Assembly (NCBI RefSeq): GCF_014268755.2
Contig: NZ_CP077093.1
Coordinates: forward strand, 2,220,001-2,284,000
DNA: 64,000 nucleotides
Source: Pseudomonas vanderleydeniana
GTDB taxonomy: Bacteria; Pseudomonadota; Gammaproteobacteria; Pseudomonadales; Pseudomonadaceae
Reading direction: 5' to 3'
Part shown: one piece after another, positions 50,309 to 60,167 of the stretch
How the letters are laid out: each line of letters starts with the position of its first letter
How positions within the stretch are numbered: the stretch's first letter is position 1
The notes under the pieces: generated by a model
What the model was told of the DNA's origin: nothing
Database searches by the model: none
What the model saw: the letters and a program-made list of their open reading frames with translations, nothing else
Translations under genes and position numbers: made by a program

Positions 50309-53300
50309 TCAGGCAGATTTCGGGGTGAGGCGCTCGAACAGCGCCTCCAGTGTATTAAAGCGTTCTTCCGCACGTTCCATCGGTACCATGAACTTGAAGA
50401 TCGTGGCGCCTTCGAACTTGTAGCGGTTGGGTTGTCCCTGGATCAGCTTGATCAGTGCCAGTGGATCGACCGGTGTGTCCGCGGTGAACTCGATGCGTCC
50501 GCCTTGCGGGCCGCCGTCGATCTTCCTGATCCCCAGTTGCTCGGCCTGCAGCTTGAGCAGTGTCAGGCGCACCAGGTTCTTGGTCGGCTCGGGCAGCAGG
50601 CCGAACCGGTCGATCATCTCCACTTGCAGGTCCTTGAGGCCTTCCTCGTCGGTCGCCGAGGCGATGCGCTTGTAGAGGATCAGGCGCGCGTGCACGTCCG
50701 GCAGGTAGTCTTCGGGGATCAGCGCCGGCAGGCGCAGGTTGATCTCCGGGCCGCCACCCAGCGGCTGGTCGAGGTTCGGCTGTTCGCCCTTGCGGATGGC
50801 CTTGACCGCGCGCTCGAGCATTTCCATGTACAGCGTGAAACCCACCGCCTGGATCTGGCCGCTCTGGCCGTCGCCGAGCAGTTCGCCGGCGCCACGGATC
50901 TCCAGGTCGTTGGTGGCGAGGACGAAGCCGGCCCCCAGGTCCTGGGTGTTGGCGATCGCCTCCAGGCGTTTCTCCGCGTCGGCGGTGATCTGCTGGCGAC
51001 CCGGCGTCAGCAGGTAGGCGTAGGCCTGGTGGTGGCTGCGTCCGACCCGACCACGCAACTGGTGCAACTGGGCCAGGCCGAACTTGTCGGCACGCTCGAT
51101 GATGATGGTGTTGGCGCTCGGTACGTCGATGCCGGTCTCGATGATGGTCGAGGCGATCAGCACGTTGAAGCGCTTGTGGTAGAAGTCGCTCATCACCTGT
51201 TCGAGTTCGCGCTCGCGCATCTGCCCGTGACCAATGCCGATGCGGGCTTCCGGCACCAGCTCGGCGAGGTCGGCGGCGCACTTCTCGATGGTCTTCACGT
51301 CGTTGTGCAGGTAGTAGACCTGGCCGCCGCGCAGCAGCTCGCGCAGCAGCGCTTCCTTGACCGTGCTCTTGTTCTGCTCCATGACGAAGGTGCGTACCGA
51401 CAGTCGGCGCGCTGGCGGCGTGGCGATGATCGACAGGTCACGCATGCCCGACACGGCCATGTTCAGCGTGCGCGGAATCGGCGTGGCGGTCAGGGTGAGG
51501 ATGTCGACCTCGCTGCGCAGGGCCTTGAGCTGTTCCTTCTGGCGCACGCCGAACCGGTGTTCCTCGTCGATGATCACCAGGCCCAGGTTCTTGATCTTTA
51601 CATCGTCCTGCAGCAGCTTGTGGGTGCCGATGACGATGTCGATCTTGCCTTCGGCGAGGTCGGCCACGGCGGCGCTGACTTCCTTGGCTGACTTGAAGCG
51701 GCTCATCACCTCGACGGTCACCGGCCAGTCGGCGAAGCGGTCGCGGAAGCTGTTGTAGTGTTGCTGGGCGAGCAGGGTGGTCGGCACCAGGATCGCCACC
51801 TGCCTGCCACCGTGCACGGCGATGAAGGCTGCGCGCATGGCCACTTCGGTCTTGCCGAAGCCGACGTCACCGCAGACCAGGCGGTCCATCGGCTTGGCGG
51901 CGAGCATGTCGGCGCGTACCGCCTCGATGGCGCTCTGCTGGTCCGGGGTTTCCTCGAAGGGGAAGCCGGCGCTGAAGGTCGCATAGTCGGCCTTCGGATC
52001 GTTGAACGCATAACCTTCGCGCGCGGCGCGGCGGGCATAGATGTCGAGCAGTTCGGCGGCGACGTCGCGGACCTGCTCGGCGGCCTTGCGCTTGGCTTTC
52101 TGCCAGGTTTCCGAGCCGAGTCGATGCAGTGGGGCGAGGGCGTCGTCGCTGCCGGTGTAGCGGGCGATCAGGTGCAGGTTGGCGACCGGCACGTAGAGCT
52201 TGGCGCCCTCGGCATATTCGAGGGTGAGGAACTCGGCGGCCTGGTTGTCGATTTCCAGGGTCGCCAGGCCCAGGTAGCGGCCGACGCCATGGTCGATGTG
52301 CACCACCGGTGCGCCTTCACGCAGCTCGGTGAGGTTCTTGATCACCGCGTCGTTGTTGGCGTCGGCGCGCTTTTCCCGGCGCCGGCGCTGCATCACGCGC
52401 TGGCCGAACAGCGGACTTTCGGCAATCAATGCCAGGGCCGGGTCGTCGAGCACCAGGCCTTCGTCCAGCGGGGCAATGGTGATTGCCAGGCGTTCCTTGC
52501 CAGCGGCGAATTCCGGCCAGTTGTCGACGGTTTTCGGGCGCAGCTTGAGTCGTTCCAGCAGTTCCAGCAGGACTTCCCGGCGGCCGGCGGATTCGGCGGT
52601 GAACAGCACGCGGCCGGGGAACTGGTCGAGGAACCCGGAGAGCGCCGCCAGGGGCTGGTTGGCCTTGGCTTCGATTGCCAGGTTCGGCAGTTCGCGGGCG
52701 GCGAAACGCTCCCGGCCGACACCGGTTTCCACGTCCTGCTGGCTGGCGATCACGCGCGGCCAGCTTTTCAGGCGGGCAAAGCAGTCTTCCACCGGCAGGA
52801 ACAGCTCGGCCGGTGGCAGCAGGGGGCGGGTCGGGTCGATGCGGCGTTCGTCATAGCGATTGCGCACATCGTTCCAGAAGTTTTCCGCAGCCTGTTCGAT
52901 GCCCGGCAGGGAGAACACCTGGGTGTCCTGCGGCAGGTAGTCGAACAGCGTCGAGGTTTCCTCGAAGAACAGTGGCAGGTAGTACTCGATACCGGCAGGG
53001 GTGATGCCACTGTTGAGGTCCTGGAAGATCGAGCAGCGGCGGAAGTCGACATCGAAGCGCTCGCGAAAGCGCGCCTTGAAACGGATCAACGCCTCTTTCT
53101 GCAGCGGGAATTCCTTGGCCGGCAGCAGGCGCACCGAATCGACCTTGTCGATGGAGCGCTGGTTTTCCGGGTCGAAGGTGCGCAGCGTCTCGATCTCGTC
53201 ATCGAACAGGTCGATACGGTATGGCAGCTTGCTGCCCATCGGGAACAGGTCGATCAGGGCCCCGCGCACGGCGAACTCGCCGTGTTCGTAGACCGTGTCG

Positions 53301-53758
53301 ACGCAGCGGTAGCCGGCAGCCTCCAGGCGGGTGCGCATCTGCTCCACGTCCAGCTTCTGGCCGACATCCAGGACCAGGCTGCTGCCCAGCAGGAATTTGG
53401 TCGGGGCCAGGCGATGCAGGGCGGTGGTGACCGGCACCACCAGCACGCCATGTTCCAGTTCCGGCAGCCGATAGAGGCTGGCGATACGCTGGGAGATGAT
53501 GTCCTGGTGCGGCGAGAACAGGTCGTAGGGCAGCGTTTCCCAGTCGGGGAAATGCAGCACCGGCAGATCGGGAGCGAAGAAACTCAGCTCCTGTTCCAGC
53601 CGTTCGGCGCTCTGGCTGTCGGCAGTCAGTAGCAGGGTGAAGCGCCGGGCGGCGCTGGCAGCCTCGGCAATGGCCAGGCTGAGTGCGGCACCGGGGAGGT
53701 TGCCCCAGTGTTGTTTGCCTGTTGCGGCAGGCAGTAGCGGTAGACGCAGAACGGGCAC
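50309..53758 (-). CDS. mfd: Transcription-repair coupling factor Mfd
   Basis: 1149 residues, starting at GTG 53758. UvrB-homology N-terminal module, RNA-polymerase-interacting CarD-like domain (VVHIDHGVGRYLGL...EFLTLEYAEGAKLYVPVANL), then the RecG-like translocase with CGDVGFGKTEVAMRAA and IIDEEHRFGVRQKEQ, and the TRCF C-terminal domain. It displaces stalled RNA polymerase at lesions and recruits UvrA. It is followed by the CsiV-like gene. Confidence 0.97.
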   Translation of the reverse strand: MPVLRLPLLPAATGKQHWGNLPGAALSLAIAEAASAARRFTLLLTADSQSAERLEQELSFFAPDLPVLHFPDWETLPYDLFSPHQDIISQRIASLYRLPELEHGVLVVPVTTALHRLAPTKFLLGSSLVLDVGQKLDVEQMRTRLEAAGYRCVDTVYEHGEFAVRGALIDLFPMGSKLPYRIDLFDDEIETLRTFDPENQRSIDKVDSVRLLPAKEFPLQKEALIRFKARFRERFDVDFRRCSIFQDLNSGITPAGIEYYLPLFFEETSTLFDYLPQDTQVFSLPGIEQAAENFWNDVRNRYDERRIDPTRPLLPPAELFLPVEDCFARLKSWPRVIASQQDVETGVGRERFAARELPNLAIEAKANQPLAALSGFLDQFPGRVLFTAESAGRREVLLELLERLKLRPKTVDNWPEFAAGKERLAITIAPLDEGLVLDDPALALIAESPLFGQRVMQRRRREKRADANNDAVIKNLTELREGAPVVHIDHGVGRYLGLATLEIDNQAAEFLTLEYAEGAKLYVPVANLHLIARYTGSDDALAPLHRLGSETWQKAKRKAAEQVRDVAAELLDIYARRAAREGYAFNDPKADYATFSAGFPFEETPDQQSAIEAVRADMLAAKPMDRLVCGDVGFGKTEVAMRAAFIAVHGGRQVAILVPTTLLAQQHYNSFRDRFADWPVTVEVMSRFKSAKEVSAAVADLAEGKIDIVIGTHKLLQDDVKIKNLGLVIIDEEHRFGVRQKEQLKALRSEVDILTLTATPIPRTLNMAVSGMRDLSIIATPPARRLSVRTFVMEQNKSTVKEALLRELLRGGQVYYLHNDVKTIEKCAADLAELVPEARIGIGHGQMRERELEQVMSDFYHKRFNVLIASTIIETGIDVPSANTIIIERADKFGLAQLHQLRGRVGRSHHQAYAYLLTPGRQQITADAEKRLEAIANTQDLGAGFVLATNDLEIRGAGELLGDGQSGQIQAVGFTLYMEMLERAVKAIRKGEQPNLDQPLGGGPEINLRLPALIPEDYLPDVHARLILYKRIASATDEEGLKDLQVEMIDRFGLLPEPTKNLVRLTLLKLQAEQLGIRKIDGGPQGGRIEFTADTPVDPLALIKLIQGQPNRYKFEGATIFKFMVPMERAEERFNTLEALFERLTPKSA

Positions 53759-54124
53759 GGAAGGTTGAGCTCCAAGCGTTGCGACAAATTGATCAATTGT
53801 AACGGTCCCGGGTGCCGCCTGTCAGTTGCAGACTGTGCCGATTGCATGACGAGGGAAATGTAGTGGCTATGACAAAAAAACACGGTTTTTCCCTGAATAT
53901 GTAGTGGGGTATGCCCGCAGTGTTTCGGAGGGTTACAGACAAGTCGTACTGACTGCTCCAAAATGGGGCGCTCTGGAAGCCGCGTGTTTACTGGTCTGCG
54001 TCGAGGTCGGGATTTTTCCGTGGGCATTTTCTGTGACGAAGGGTGACAGTCGCGCATTGCTCATGGGGCGACTCGGCGGCATAATGTAGCCCCTTTTTTA
54101 AGCCCCTACATGTGGAAGGTTCCC
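53759..54124. promoter_or_regulatory. mfd-gap divergent control region
   Basis: 366 bp without a gene. The palindrome AATTGATCAATT (53787-53798, flanked by ACA and TGT) lies 29 bp before mfd. For gap, -35 TTGCTC (54057-54062), 17 bp, -10 CATAAT (54080-54085) gives a leader of about 33 nt. The middle is AT-rich with no further signals I can name. Confidence 0.6.
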
Positions 54125-55573
54125 GTGACTCAGAAGCCCGACCAGTGTCTTGGTGAGTGGATTGATCGTGAAGCACTTGCAGAAGCGATGATTCCGCTGA
54201 TCGGTCAGCTCTACCGCAATAACAATGTGGTGAGTTCGATCTATGGCCGCAGCCTGATCAACCAGTCTGTCATCGCGATTCTCAAGGCTCACCGCTTTGC
54301 TCGCCATCGTCAGAGCGACGATGCCGAACTGTCCGTCCACGAGACTTTCCCGCTGCTCAAGGCCATGAGCGAGCTCAAGCTGGGCGCCGCTTCGGTGGAC
54401 CTGGGCAAGCTGGCAGTGAAATTCAAGGAACAAGGCAACGGCCGTACTGCCGAGCAGTTCGTCCGTGAAGAGCTGGCCGACGTGGTTGGCCAGCAGAACG
54501 CTGCCGCTCGCAAGGGTACCGACGTGGTGCTGTACGGCTTCGGTCGTATCGGTCGCCTGCTGGCCCGTATCCTCATCGAGAAAACCGGTGGTGGCGACGG
54601 CCTGCGCCTGCGTGCCATCGTCGTGCGCAAGGGTGCCAGCAACGACCTGACCAAGCGCGCCAGCCTGCTGCGTCGTGACTCGGTACATGGTTCGTTCAAC
54701 GGCACCATCACCATCGACGAAGAAAACAACACCATCACCGCCAACGGCAACCTGATCCAGGTTATCTACGCGAAGAACCCGACCGAGGTGGATTACACCC
54801 AGTACGGTATCAAGGACGCCCTGCTGGTGGACAACACCGGTGTCTGGCGTGATGCCGACGGCCTGGGCCAGCACCTGGCCTGCCCGGGTATCGACCGCGT
54901 TGTCCTGACCGCTCCCGGCAAGGGCAAGCTGAAGAACATCGTGCACGGTATCAACCATGCCGAGATCACCGCCGAGGACAAGATCGTTTCGGCGGCGTCC
55001 TGCACCACCAACGCCATCGTTCCTGTGCTGAAGGCGGTCAACGACAAGTTTGGTATCGTCAACGGCCACGTTGAAACCGTTCACTCGTACACCAACGACC
55101 AGAACCTGATCGACAACTTCCACAAGGGCGATCGTCGTGGCCGCAGCGCTGCGCTGAACATGGTGATCACCGAAACCGGCGCCGCCACCGCCGCTGCCAA
55201 GGCCCTGCCTGAGCTGGCTGGCAAGCTGACCGGTAACGCGATCCGCGTTCCGACGCCGAACGTGTCGATGGCGATCCTGAACCTGAACCTGGGCACCGCC
55301 ACCACTCGCGAAGAGATGAACGAGTACCTGCGCTACATGGCGCTGCACTCGGACCTGCACAAGCAGATCGACTTCGTGAACTCGCAGGAAGTGGTTTCCA
55401 CCGACTTCGTCGGTTCGCGCCACGCCGGTGTGGTCGACGCCGAAGCCACCATCTGCAACGATAACCGCGTCGTGCTGTACGTCTGGTACGACAACGAATT
55501 CGGTTACAGCTGCCAGGTGGTTCGCGTGATGGAAGACATGGCTGGGGTCAACCCGCCAGCGTTCCCGCGCTAA
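54125..55573 (+). CDS. gap: Long-form glyceraldehyde-3-phosphate dehydrogenase
   Basis: 482 residues from GTG 54125 (VTQKPDQCLGEWIDREALAE), preceded by GGAAGG; an ATG at 54110 lacks a ribosome-binding site. Residues about 1-125 are an extra N-terminal helical region not found in the usual 330-residue enzyme. They are followed by the NAD domain (VLYGFGRIGRLLARI) and catalytic cysteine in SAASCTTNAIVPVL. This long form is a known Pseudomonas GAPDH paralogue, possibly gluconeogenic; cofactor preference is not readable. A strong terminator follows. Confidence 0.93.
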   Translation: MTQKPDQCLGEWIDREALAEAMIPLIGQLYRNNNVVSSIYGRSLINQSVIAILKAHRFARHRQSDDAELSVHETFPLLKAMSELKLGAASVDLGKLAVKFKEQGNGRTAEQFVREELADVVGQQNAAARKGTDVVLYGFGRIGRLLARILIEKTGGGDGLRLRAIVVRKGASNDLTKRASLLRRDSVHGSFNGTITIDEENNTITANGNLIQVIYAKNPTEVDYTQYGIKDALLVDNTGVWRDADGLGQHLACPGIDRVVLTAPGKGKLKNIVHGINHAEITAEDKIVSAASCTTNAIVPVLKAVNDKFGIVNGHVETVHSYTNDQNLIDNFHKGDRRGRSAALNMVITETGAATAAAKALPELAGKLTGNAIRVPTPNVSMAILNLNLGTATTREEMNEYLRYMALHSDLHKQIDFVNSQEVVSTDFVGSRHAGVVDAEATICNDNRVVLYVWYDNEFGYSCQVVRVMEDMAGVNPPAFPR

Positions 55574-55586
55574 GCGACTGGAAATG

Positions 55587-55618
55587 AAAACGCCCCGACT
55601 TGTCGGGGCGTTTTTGTT
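55587..55618 (+). terminator. Rho-independent terminator after gap
   Basis: CGCCCCGA-N4-TCGGGGCG stem (55591-55610) followed by TTTTTGTTT, beginning 17 bp after the stop. Confidence 0.93.
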
Positions 55619-55727
55619 TGTGCCGGAGCCGGTTTTGGCTTTGAGTCTGGTCCGGCCTTTGTGGTTGGCAGCTCACTCTGTTGGGCTGACCACCCTATTG
55701 GATAGGCCGCTCTGGTGAGTGATCACT

Positions 55728-55860
55728 TGTGGCGAGCGGGCTTGCCCGCGCTGGGCTGCAAGGCAGCCCCGAGGTCAGCAGTCGCGGTATGTCAGGCGAA
55801 GCGAGCATGCAGGCTTCAGGGGCGCTTTGCGCCCCAGCGCGGGCAAGCCCGCTCGCCACA
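55728..55860. repeat. REP inverted pair, type GGCGAGCGGGCTTGCCCGCG
   Basis: TGTGGCGAGCGGGCTTGCCC at the left and GGGCAAGCCCGCTCGCCACA at the right, with about 75 bp between the arms. It fills much of the 374-bp gap between gap and the MFS gene. Three imperfect copies of GCCACAG-N2-3-TATGG follow at 55855, 55887 and 55914. Confidence 0.9.
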
Positions 55861-55947
55861 GGGATATGGCAATGGGGAGAGAGATTGCCACAGGGTATGG
55901 GCACGGCGACGTGGCCACAGCAATATGGATACCCCTCTCTCCTTGTG

Positions 55948-57234
55948 TCACGCCGCGGTCTGCGCGGTACGCAGTGCGTGCTTGTTGCCACGGAACAGCA
56001 CCAGGGTCGCGATCAGGCCCAGTACTGCCGCGCCACTCAGCCAGATGCCCGGCGCGGCCTTGTTGTCCAGCACGTGGATCAGGTAGGTGCAGGCGGCTGG
56101 CGTGAAGCCGCCGAAGGTCGCGGTTGCCAGGCTGTAGGCCAGGGAGAAGCCGGTGGTGCGTACTTCGGCCGGCATGATTTCGGTCAGGGCGACCACCATG
56201 GCCCCGTTGTACGAACCGTACAGGAACGACAGCCACAGTTCAGCGATCAGCAGGCGACTGAAGCTCGGGTCGGCCACCAGCCAGGACAGCACCGGGTAGG
56301 CGGTCAGGATCGCCAGGATGGTCGCCGCCAGCAGCAGCGGCTTGCGGCCGATCTTGTCGGAGACGGCACCCATCACCGGCAGCCAGAAGAAGTTCGATAG
56401 GCCGATGCACACGGTCACCAGCAGCGCATCGAAGTCCGACAGGTGCAGTTCGGCCTTGCCGAAGGTCGGGGTGTAGGCGGTGATCAGGTAGAAGGACACC
56501 GTGGTCATCACCACCATCGCCATGCCGGCCAGCACCAGGCCAAAGTTCTGGCCGATCGAGCGCATCACTTCCGACAGGGTTGGGCGATGCTTGCGGGCCT
56601 GGAACTCGGGCGTTTCTTCCAGCGAGCGGCGGATGATGAAGATCGCCGGAACGATCATGCAGCCGACCAGGAACGGTACGCGCCAGCCCCATTCACCCAT
56701 TTCTTCCGGGCTCAGCCAGTGGTTCAGGCCTACACCCAGCAGGCCGGCGAAGACCACGGCGGCCTGTTGGCTGGCGGACTGCCAGCTGACGAAGAAACCC
56801 TTGCGGCCCGGGGTCGAGATCTCGGCCAGGTAGACCGAAACGCCACCCAGTTCCACGCCGGCGGAGAAGCCTTGCAGCAGGCGGCCGGCCAGTACCAGCA
56901 GCGGTGCGGCAACGCCCAGGGTCGAGTAGCCCGGCACACAGGCAATCAGCACGGTACCGGCGGCCATCAGGGCCAGGGTGATGATCAGGCCCTGGCGACG
57001 GCCGTGGCGGTCGATGTAGGCGCCGAGGAAGATCGCCCCCAGTGGGCGCATCAGGAAGCCGGCACCGAAGGTGGCCAGCGAGAGCATCAGCGAAGCGAAT
57101 GCACTGTCGGCAGGGAAGAAGGTTTTAGCGATGGCCGTGGCGTAGAAGCCGTAGACCATGAAGTCGAACATTTCAAGGAAGTTGCCGCTGACAACGCGAA
57201 AGATCGCCTTGCCCTTGCCCGTATTCGAGGCCAT
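55948..57234 (-). CDS. MHS-family MFS transporter, citrate/tricarballylate-type
   Basis: 428 residues, 12 membrane helices. MFS signature loops ([15 protein letters not shown] and [11 protein letters not shown]) and the metabolite:H+ symporter pattern ([40 protein letters not shown]). Closest in style to citrate/tricarballylate-H+ symporters (CitA/TcuC), but the substrate is inferred. It stands alone, divergent from apbE, after the gap REP element. Composition is not unusual. Confidence 0.88.
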   Translation of the reverse strand: MASNTGKGKAIFRVVSGNFLEMFDFMVYGFYATAIAKTFFPADSAFASLMLSLATFGAGFLMRPLGAIFLGAYIDRHGRRQGLIITLALMAAGTVLIACVPGYSTLGVAAPLLVLAGRLLQGFSAGVELGGVSVYLAEISTPGRKGFFVSWQSASQQAAVVFAGLLGVGLNHWLSPEEMGEWGWRVPFLVGCMIVPAIFIIRRSLEETPEFQARKHRPTLSEVMRSIGQNFGLVLAGMAMVVMTTVSFYLITAYTPTFGKAELHLSDFDALLVTVCIGLSNFFWLPVMGAVSDKIGRKPLLLAATILAILTAYPVLSWLVADPSFSRLLIAELWLSFLYGSYNGAMVVALTEIMPAEVRTTGFSLAYSLATATFGGFTPAACTYLIHVLDNKAAPGIWLSGAAVLGLIATLVLFRGNKHALRTAQTAA

Positions 57235-57482
57235 TTTTATTCACTCACGTTGGCTGTCTTATAAGCAATCCTTCGTCTTTGCTCGTCCTTACTGACTCTT
57301 TCAGGTATACGCACGCTGGCAGAACAGTTTTGTAACGATATGTGTATTAAGGTTTCCGGGCAACAAAAAAGCAAGCTTGCTGGCTAAATGGCATACACCA
57401 CGGGCTAGAGCGCTCCGCAGCAGTTTCGGGTCGGCTGTGAGTAACGCCTGGTCATGATTGTCAATGGGTCGGCAATGATCTG

Positions 57483-57495
57483 GCGCATAATGCGC
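57483..57495. promoter_or_regulatory. Palindrome GCGCAT-A-ATGCGC before apbE
   Basis: A perfect 13-base palindrome 28 bp upstream of the apbE ATG. The embedded CATAAT could also serve as the apbE -10. Which role it has is unknown. Confidence 0.4.
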
Positions 57496-57523
57496 AACCC
57501 CGAATGCTGCCCATTGTGAGCCC

Positions 57524-58564
57524 ATGTTCTTTCTCCCGCCTTTCAGGATTGTCTTGCGAATACACCGCCCTTGGCTGGTGGTCCTGGCGCTGCTATCCGG
57601 TTGTGAAGGGCAGGATTCGCTGGAGCGCTTTGGTGGTCCGACCATGGGCAGCACCTATTCGATCCAGTACGTGCGTCGTGCCGGTGGGCCGGTGCCGGCT
57701 GTGGTCAGGAAGGAAGTCGAGGCGATCCTGGTGCAGGTCGACCAGCAGCTGTCGACCTATCGCGGCGACTCGGATATCGCCCGCTTCAACGATTTGCCGG
57801 CCAACGGCTGCCAGGTCGTGCCGGCGTCGATTCTCGAGCTGGTGCGCACTGGCGAAGCGCTCTCCGCTGACAGCGACGGTGCCTACGACCTGACGGTCGA
57901 GCCGCTGATGAATCTCTGGGGCTTCGGCCCGCAAGGGCGCCAGGAGAAGGTACCGGATACCGCGCAGCTGGCGGCGGTCCGCCAGCGGGTCGGTCATGCC
58001 CATCTGCACATCGACGGCGAACGCCTGTGCAAGGATGCCGCGGTGGAGGTCGACTTCGACAGCATCGCCGCAGGCTACACTGTGGATCTGATTGCCGCGC
58101 GGCTGGTGGCGCTGGGTATCGACAGCTTCCTGGCCGAGGTTACGGGTGAGCTCAAGGCGGTAGGGCGCAAGCCCGATGGCAGTCCCTGGCGTGTCGCCCT
58201 CGAGGCGCCGCGCGATGACCGGCAGGTTGCGCAACGGATCGTCGATATCGACGGCTATGGGGTGTCCACCTCGGGGGACTATCGCAATTACTTCGAGCAG
58301 GGTGGCAAGCGCTACTCCCATACCTTCGATGCGCTGACCGGTGCGCCGATCACCCACGGCCTGGCAGCGGTCACAGTGATTCATCCGTCGACGCTGATGG
58401 CCGATGGTTTGTCGACGTTGTTGCTGATCCTCGGCCCTGAGCGAGGTTGGGACTATGCGGAAAAACACGATATCGCCGCATTTTTTGTGATTCGTACCGA
58501 TAAAGCTTTCGTCACACGAACGAATTCGGCGTTTGACAGATTACTGAAGGCTGCCGGGCATTAA
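57524..58564 (+). CDS. apbE: FAD:protein FMN transferase, ApbE family (lipoprotein)
   Basis: 346 residues with a lipoprotein signal (VVLALLSGCEG). ApbE fold: GPTMGSTYSIQY, DGAYDLTVEPLMNLWGF, VDFDSIAAGYTVDLIA, STSGDYRNYFEQ, YSHTFDALTGAPI. The conserved Lys of the usual GxIAKG motif is Ala here. The family attaches FMN to threonine in flavoproteins such as NqrB/NqrC, RnfG or NosR. No target gene lies nearby. In P. aeruginosa apbE adjoins the nqr operon; here the transporter gene takes that place. Confidence 0.9.
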   Translation: MFFLPPFRIVLRIHRPWLVVLALLSGCEGQDSLERFGGPTMGSTYSIQYVRRAGGPVPAVVRKEVEAILVQVDQQLSTYRGDSDIARFNDLPANGCQVVPASILELVRTGEALSADSDGAYDLTVEPLMNLWGFGPQGRQEKVPDTAQLAAVRQRVGHAHLHIDGERLCKDAAVEVDFDSIAAGYTVDLIAARLVALGIDSFLAEVTGELKAVGRKPDGSPWRVALEAPRDDRQVAQRIVDIDGYGVSTSGDYRNYFEQGGKRYSHTFDALTGAPITHGLAAVTVIHPSTLMADGLSTLLLILGPERGWDYAEKHDIAAFFVIRTDKAFVTRTNSAFDRLLKAAGH

Positions 58565-58730
58565 CATGTAGTGCAGGCAAAGCTGGCTTACGACGCGACC
58601 AAGGGTTAATGTGCGCGGCGTTGACGCATCTATAAACTGCACACCGAGATTTGATCCTGCATGTCGCTGCCGCGACGTGATTTAGCCGCAGGTGCCAAAG
58701 GGGTGCCTCGGCCTGTTCTGAGGAGTACGC

Positions 58731-60125
58731 ATGGCTGTCTACAACTACGACGTAGTGGTACTGGGTTCCGGCCCCGCTGGAGAAGGGGCGGCAATGAACG
58801 CCGCCAAGGCAGGGCGCAAGGTCGCGATGGTCGACAGCCGCCGGCAGGTCGGTGGCAACTGCACCCACCTGGGGACCATCCCGTCCAAGGCCCTGCGTCA
58901 CTCCGTGCGGCAGATCATGCAGTTCAACACCAATCCGATGTTCCGGGCCATTGGCGAGCCGCGCTGGTTCTCCTTCCCGGACGTGCTCAAGAGCGCCGAG
59001 AAGGTGATCGCCAAGCAGGTTGCCTCGCGTACCGGTTACTATGCACGCAACCGCGTCGACCTGTTCTTCGGCACCGGCAGCTTCGCCGACGAGCAGACCG
59101 TCGAAGTCGTCTGCCCGAACGGCGTGGTCGAGAAACTGGTGGCCAAGCACATCATCATCGCCACCGGTTCGCGCCCGTACCGTCCGGCCGATATCGATTT
59201 CCACCACCCGCGTATCTACGATAGCGACACCATCCTCAGCCTCGGCCACACCCCGCGCAAACTGATCATCTACGGTGCCGGGGTGATCGGTTGCGAATAC
59301 GCGTCGATCTTCAGTGGCCTGGGTGTGCTGGTCGAGCTGGTGGACAACCGCGACCAGTTGCTGAGCTTCCTCGACAGCGAGATTTCCCAGGCGTTGAGCT
59401 ACCACTTCAGCAATAACAACATCACCGTGCGCCACAATGAGGAGTACGAGCGGGTCGAAGGCCTGGACAACGGGGTGATCCTGCACCTGAAGTCCGGCAA
59501 GAAGATCAAGGCCGACGCCTTGCTCTGGTGCAACGGTCGTACCGGCAACACTGACAAGCTGGGCATGGAGAACATCGGCGTCAAGGTCAACGGCCGCGGC
59601 CAGATCGAAGTCGACGAGAACTATCGTACCTGCCAGCCGAACATCTACGGTGCCGGCGACGTGATCGGCTGGCCGAGCCTGGCCAGTGCCGCCCACGACC
59701 AGGGGCGTTCGGCAGCCGGCAGCATTGTCGACAACGGCAGCTGGCGTTATGTCAACGACGTACCGACCGGGATCTACACCATTCCGGAGATCAGTTCGAT
59801 CGGCAAGAACGAGCATGAGCTGACCAAGGCCAAGGTGCCCTACGAAGTGGGCAAGGCCTTCTTCAAGAGCATGGCGCGTGCGCAGATCGCCGGCGAGCCG
59901 CAAGGCATGCTGAAGATCCTGTTCCACCGCGAAACCCTGGAAGTGCTCGGTGTGCACTGCTTCGGCTACCAGGCTTCGGAAATCGTCCACATCGGCCAGG
60001 CGATCATGAACCAGCCGGGCGAGAACAACACCCTGAAGTACTTCGTCAACACCACCTTCAACTACCCGACCATGGCCGAAGCCTATCGGGTAGCTGCCTA
60101 CGACGGCCTGAACCGGCTTTTTTGA
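58731..60125 (+). CDS. sthA: Soluble pyridine-nucleotide transhydrogenase SthA
   Basis: 464 residues, the family length. FAD-binding [20 protein letters not shown]; the redox-cysteine region reads [17 protein letters not shown], with a single cysteine as in SthA rather than the disulfide of lipoamide dehydrogenase. NAD(P) fold [17 protein letters not shown] and dimerisation domain with [11 protein letters not shown]. It balances NADPH and NADH by reversible hydride transfer. AGGAG lies eight bases before ATG 58731. Confidence 0.96.
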   Translation: MAVYNYDVVVLGSGPAGEGAAMNAAKAGRKVAMVDSRRQVGGNCTHLGTIPSKALRHSVRQIMQFNTNPMFRAIGEPRWFSFPDVLKSAEKVIAKQVASRTGYYARNRVDLFFGTGSFADEQTVEVVCPNGVVEKLVAKHIIIATGSRPYRPADIDFHHPRIYDSDTILSLGHTPRKLIIYGAGVIGCEYASIFSGLGVLVELVDNRDQLLSFLDSEISQALSYHFSNNNITVRHNEEYERVEGLDNGVILHLKSGKKIKADALLWCNGRTGNTDKLGMENIGVKVNGRGQIEVDENYRTCQPNIYGAGDVIGWPSLASAAHDQGRSAAGSIVDNGSWRYVNDVPTGIYTIPEISSIGKNEHELTKAKVPYEVGKAFFKSMARAQIAGEPQGMLKILFHRETLEVLGVHCFGYQASEIVHIGQAIMNQPGENNTLKYFVNTTFNYPTMAEAYRVAAYDGLNRLF

Positions 60126-60129
60126 GCGG

Positions 60130-60160
60130 CTCCGGCCGGTGGCCTGAGCCGGCCGGGGAG
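60130..60160. terminator. GC-rich hairpin between convergent sthA and the phosphodiesterase
   Basis: CCGGCCGG (60132-60139) pairs with CCGGCCGG (60149-60156) between two convergent genes. No T-tract on the plus side. A likely two-way transcription block or mRNA end. Confidence 0.45.
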
Positions 60161-60167
60161 ACCGATT

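Noticed and set aside
51758..53632. A 624-codon open frame opposite mfd
   Set aside because: The minus-strand mfd is complete; the antisense product has no family features.
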